From positions 1-7,260 of the forward strand of contig CAUGKZ010000085.1 in NCBI GenBank assembly GCA_959600065.1: DNA of 7,260 nt, in the 5' to 3' direction. Positions within the stretch are counted from its first letter, which is position 1; every line of letters begins with the position of its first letter. This DNA comes from an uncultured Kroppenstedtia sp. Lineage in GTDB: Bacteria; Bacillota; Bacilli; Thermoactinomycetales; DSM-45169. Position numbers and translations under genes: made by a program. Below the pieces are notes generated by a model, which made no database searches, was not told where the DNA came from, and saw nothing but the letters and a program-made list of their open reading frames with translations. Of this stretch, positions 6,301 through 7,260 are shown in pieces.

Positions 6301-6330
6301 TTGACAACATCAGCAATTGCCTGCTATAGT
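6301..6330 (+). promoter_or_regulatory. SigA-type promoter of the siderophore uptake genes
   Basis: Consensus -35 TTGACA (6301-6306), an 18-bp spacer and TATAGT (6325-6330) predict a start near 6337, inside the adjacent Fur box. Confidence 0.75.
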
Positions 6331-6334
6331 TTAC

Positions 6335-6353
6335 GATACTGAGAATCATTATC
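6335..6353 (+). promoter_or_regulatory. Fur box (siderophore operon side)
   Basis: GATACTGAGAATCATTATC agrees with the classical 19-bp Fur consensus GATAATGATAATCATTATC at 17 of 19 positions. It covers the expected transcription start, right after the -10, and ends 16 bp before the ATPase start codon. Iron-bound Fur should shut this promoter. The palindromic shape and promoter position make this one of the firmest regulatory calls in the window. Confidence 0.85.
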
Positions 6354-6368
6354 ATGTGTGGGGGTGAA

Positions 6369-7260
6369 ATGGTGAGAACGGAAGGGGATCGACTATATAC
6401 CGAGGCCTTAGACATCGGATATGGAGATCGTCTGGTTGTTCAGGACCTGAACGTGACCATTCCTGATGGGAAAATAACGACGATCATCGGTGCCAACGGC
6501 TGTGGTAAATCTACCCTGTTAAAAGCGATGACGCGAATTATCTCCCCGCAATCCGGAGTGGTTTTGTTGGACGGTGGGGATATTGCACGGGGAGATACAA
6601 AAGCGATCGCGCAAAAGATGGCGATCTTGCCACAATCTCCGGAAGGGGCCAAAGGGCTGAGCGTGGCAGAGCTTGTCTCCTATGGTCGTTTTCCTTATCA
6701 AAAAGGTTGGGGTCGATGGACCCCAAAAGACCTGGAAGTGATCGACTGGGCGTTGGAAGTGACGGGTACGATGGATTTTAAACACCGCCCCGTGGAGGCA
6801 TTATCAGGGGGACAACGGCAACGGGTTTGGATAGCGATGGCTTTGGCACAAGAGACTGAACTTATTTTCTTGGATGAGCCGACAACTTATCTCGATTTGG
6901 CTCATCAATTGGAAGTGTTGGAGTTGCTGCAAAAACTGAACCTTGAGCAGGGCCGCACCATTATCACAGTCCTTCATGACCTGAATCAAGCAGCTCGTTT
7001 TGCTGACTACATCATTGCGATGAAACAAGGCCAGATTGTCAAGGCAGGATCTTGTGAAGAAGTGATCACCCCCGATGTGCTACGTGAAGTTTTCCGAATC
7101 GACGCGGTCATCGATCGGGATCCGCGCACAGATCGCCCTATTTGTCTCACTTACGACTTGATCAAAGGAGAAGATCAACCCCATGAAGAGATGGTTCATT
7201 CCCCTGTTGTTGACCGTCCTGGTGCTAACCAGCGCTTGCAGCTCGCAAGAGAAAAGTTCG
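6369..7260 (+). CDS. Iron-siderophore ABC transporter ATPase (FecE/FhuC type), open to window end
   Basis: Cytoplasmic ATPase that drives uptake of ferric siderophores, heme or cobalamin through a BtuC/FecCD-type permease. The start is ATG 6369 or the adjacent GTG 6372, after GGGGG (6360-6364). Motifs are intact: Walker A GANGCGKST (41-49), Q-loop Gln89 in AILPQSPEG, signature LSGGQRQRVWIAMALAQ (145-161), Walker B LIFLDEPTTYLD (165-176) and H-loop His203 in VLHDLNQAARFADY. The DEPTTYLDLAHQLEVLELL stretch is characteristic of siderophore ATPases. The natural family end is expected near ICLTYDLI (residues 258-265, about 7163). Instead the frame stays open through the last base, at least 78 nt into the next gene in another frame. 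One additional base, for example in the C4 run 7179-7182, would end it at TGA 7184-7186 in a usual ATGA overlap. Confidence 0.92.
   Translation, partial: MVRTEGDRLYTEALDIGYGDRLVVQDLNVTIPDGKITTIIGANGCGKSTLLKAMTRIISPQSGVVLLDGGDIARGDTKAIAQKMAILPQSPEGAKGLSVAELVSYGRFPYQKGWGRWTPKDLEVIDWALEVTGTMDFKHRPVEALSGGQRQRVWIAMALAQETELIFLDEPTTYLDLAHQLEVLELLQKLNLEQGRTIITVLHDLNQAARFADYIIAMKQGQIVKAGSCEEVITPDVLREVFRIDAVIDRDPRTDRPICLTYDLIKGEDQPHEEMVHSPVVDRPGANQRLQLAREKF
7183..7260 (+). CDS. Start of a siderophore-binding lipoprotein (partial)
   Basis: The first 26 codons of a secreted lipoprotein: MKRWFIPLLLTVLVLTSACS..., a positive N-terminus, a hydrophobic core and a lipobox-like LTSAC with Cys19, then Ser/Gln/Glu/Lys residues typical of the linker. 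AAAGGAG (7164-7170) lies 12 nt before the ATG, slightly far. Directly after a siderophore ATPase this is most likely the substrate-binding protein (FecB/FhuD/YclQ type) that captures the ferric siderophore outside the membrane; that part is inferred from position only, as the binding domain lies past the window edge. Confidence 0.75.
   Translation, partial: MKRWFIPLLLTVLVLTSACSSQEKSS

Noticed and set aside
6369..7260. Minus-strand frames of 62-88 codons within 6440-7028
   Set aside because: Shadows of the siderophore ATPase, whose motifs are all intact on the plus strand.
1..7260. CRISPR array, tRNA, rRNA or riboswitch
   Set aside because: No regularly spaced repeats, no cloverleaf-like or rRNA-like segments, and no known riboswitch core were seen in the intergenic regions.

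Overview
The window looks like chromosomal DNA of a Bacillota (Firmicutes) bacterium of roughly 50% G+C. The grounds are strong GGAGG/GGGGG ribosome binding sites, several TTG and GTG starts, SigA-type promoters, lipobox lipoproteins, and a Yip1-MacA-ATPase-permease operon of the Bacillus yknWXYZ type. A member of the Thermoactinomycetaceae is my guess from protein flavour only. No rRNA, tRNA, CRISPR array or phage genes were seen.

Layout. Bases 1-448 carry no intact gene. They hold what look like insertion-sequence debris: two near-identical 28-bp direct repeats, a partly inverted copy, a 5' transposase-like stub (MTFLSVHCPHC...) and a 15-bp perfect hairpin. Bases 449-3888 are a tightly packed rightward operon: a Yip1-family membrane protein (yknW-like) whose reading frame is broken, a short membrane-fusion adaptor with no alpha-hairpin, an ABC ATPase and a MacB/FtsX-type permease. 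The last three are joined by 4-bp stop/start overlaps (ATGA, GTGA), and the operon ends in a hairpin near 3902-3940. Bases 4079-4936 hold a promoter and a lipoprotein gene whose likely true start lies in another frame, across an A6 run. A 15-bp-stem bidirectional terminator (4954-4991) separates it from the next, convergent gene.

Bases 5066-7260 are an iron module. A leftward YcgT/YumC-type ferredoxin/flavodoxin-NADP reductase and a rightward FecE/FhuC-type siderophore ABC ATPase, followed by the start of a binding-protein lipoprotein, diverge from a 250-bp regulatory region. Each direction has its own SigA promoter with a TATAGT -10 and its own Fur-box-like operator close to the expected transcription start. 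The reading is iron-repressed siderophore import paired with a reductase that may deliver electrons for iron release.

The ykn-type operon probably works as a MacAB-like exporter or protection system against membrane-active peptides, as reported for B. subtilis YknWXYZ against SdpC. Three reading-frame anomalies (yknW-like gene, lipoprotein start, siderophore ATPase end) would each be repaired by adding one base at or near a short homopolymer. Sequencing or assembly error must therefore be considered alongside real gene decay.
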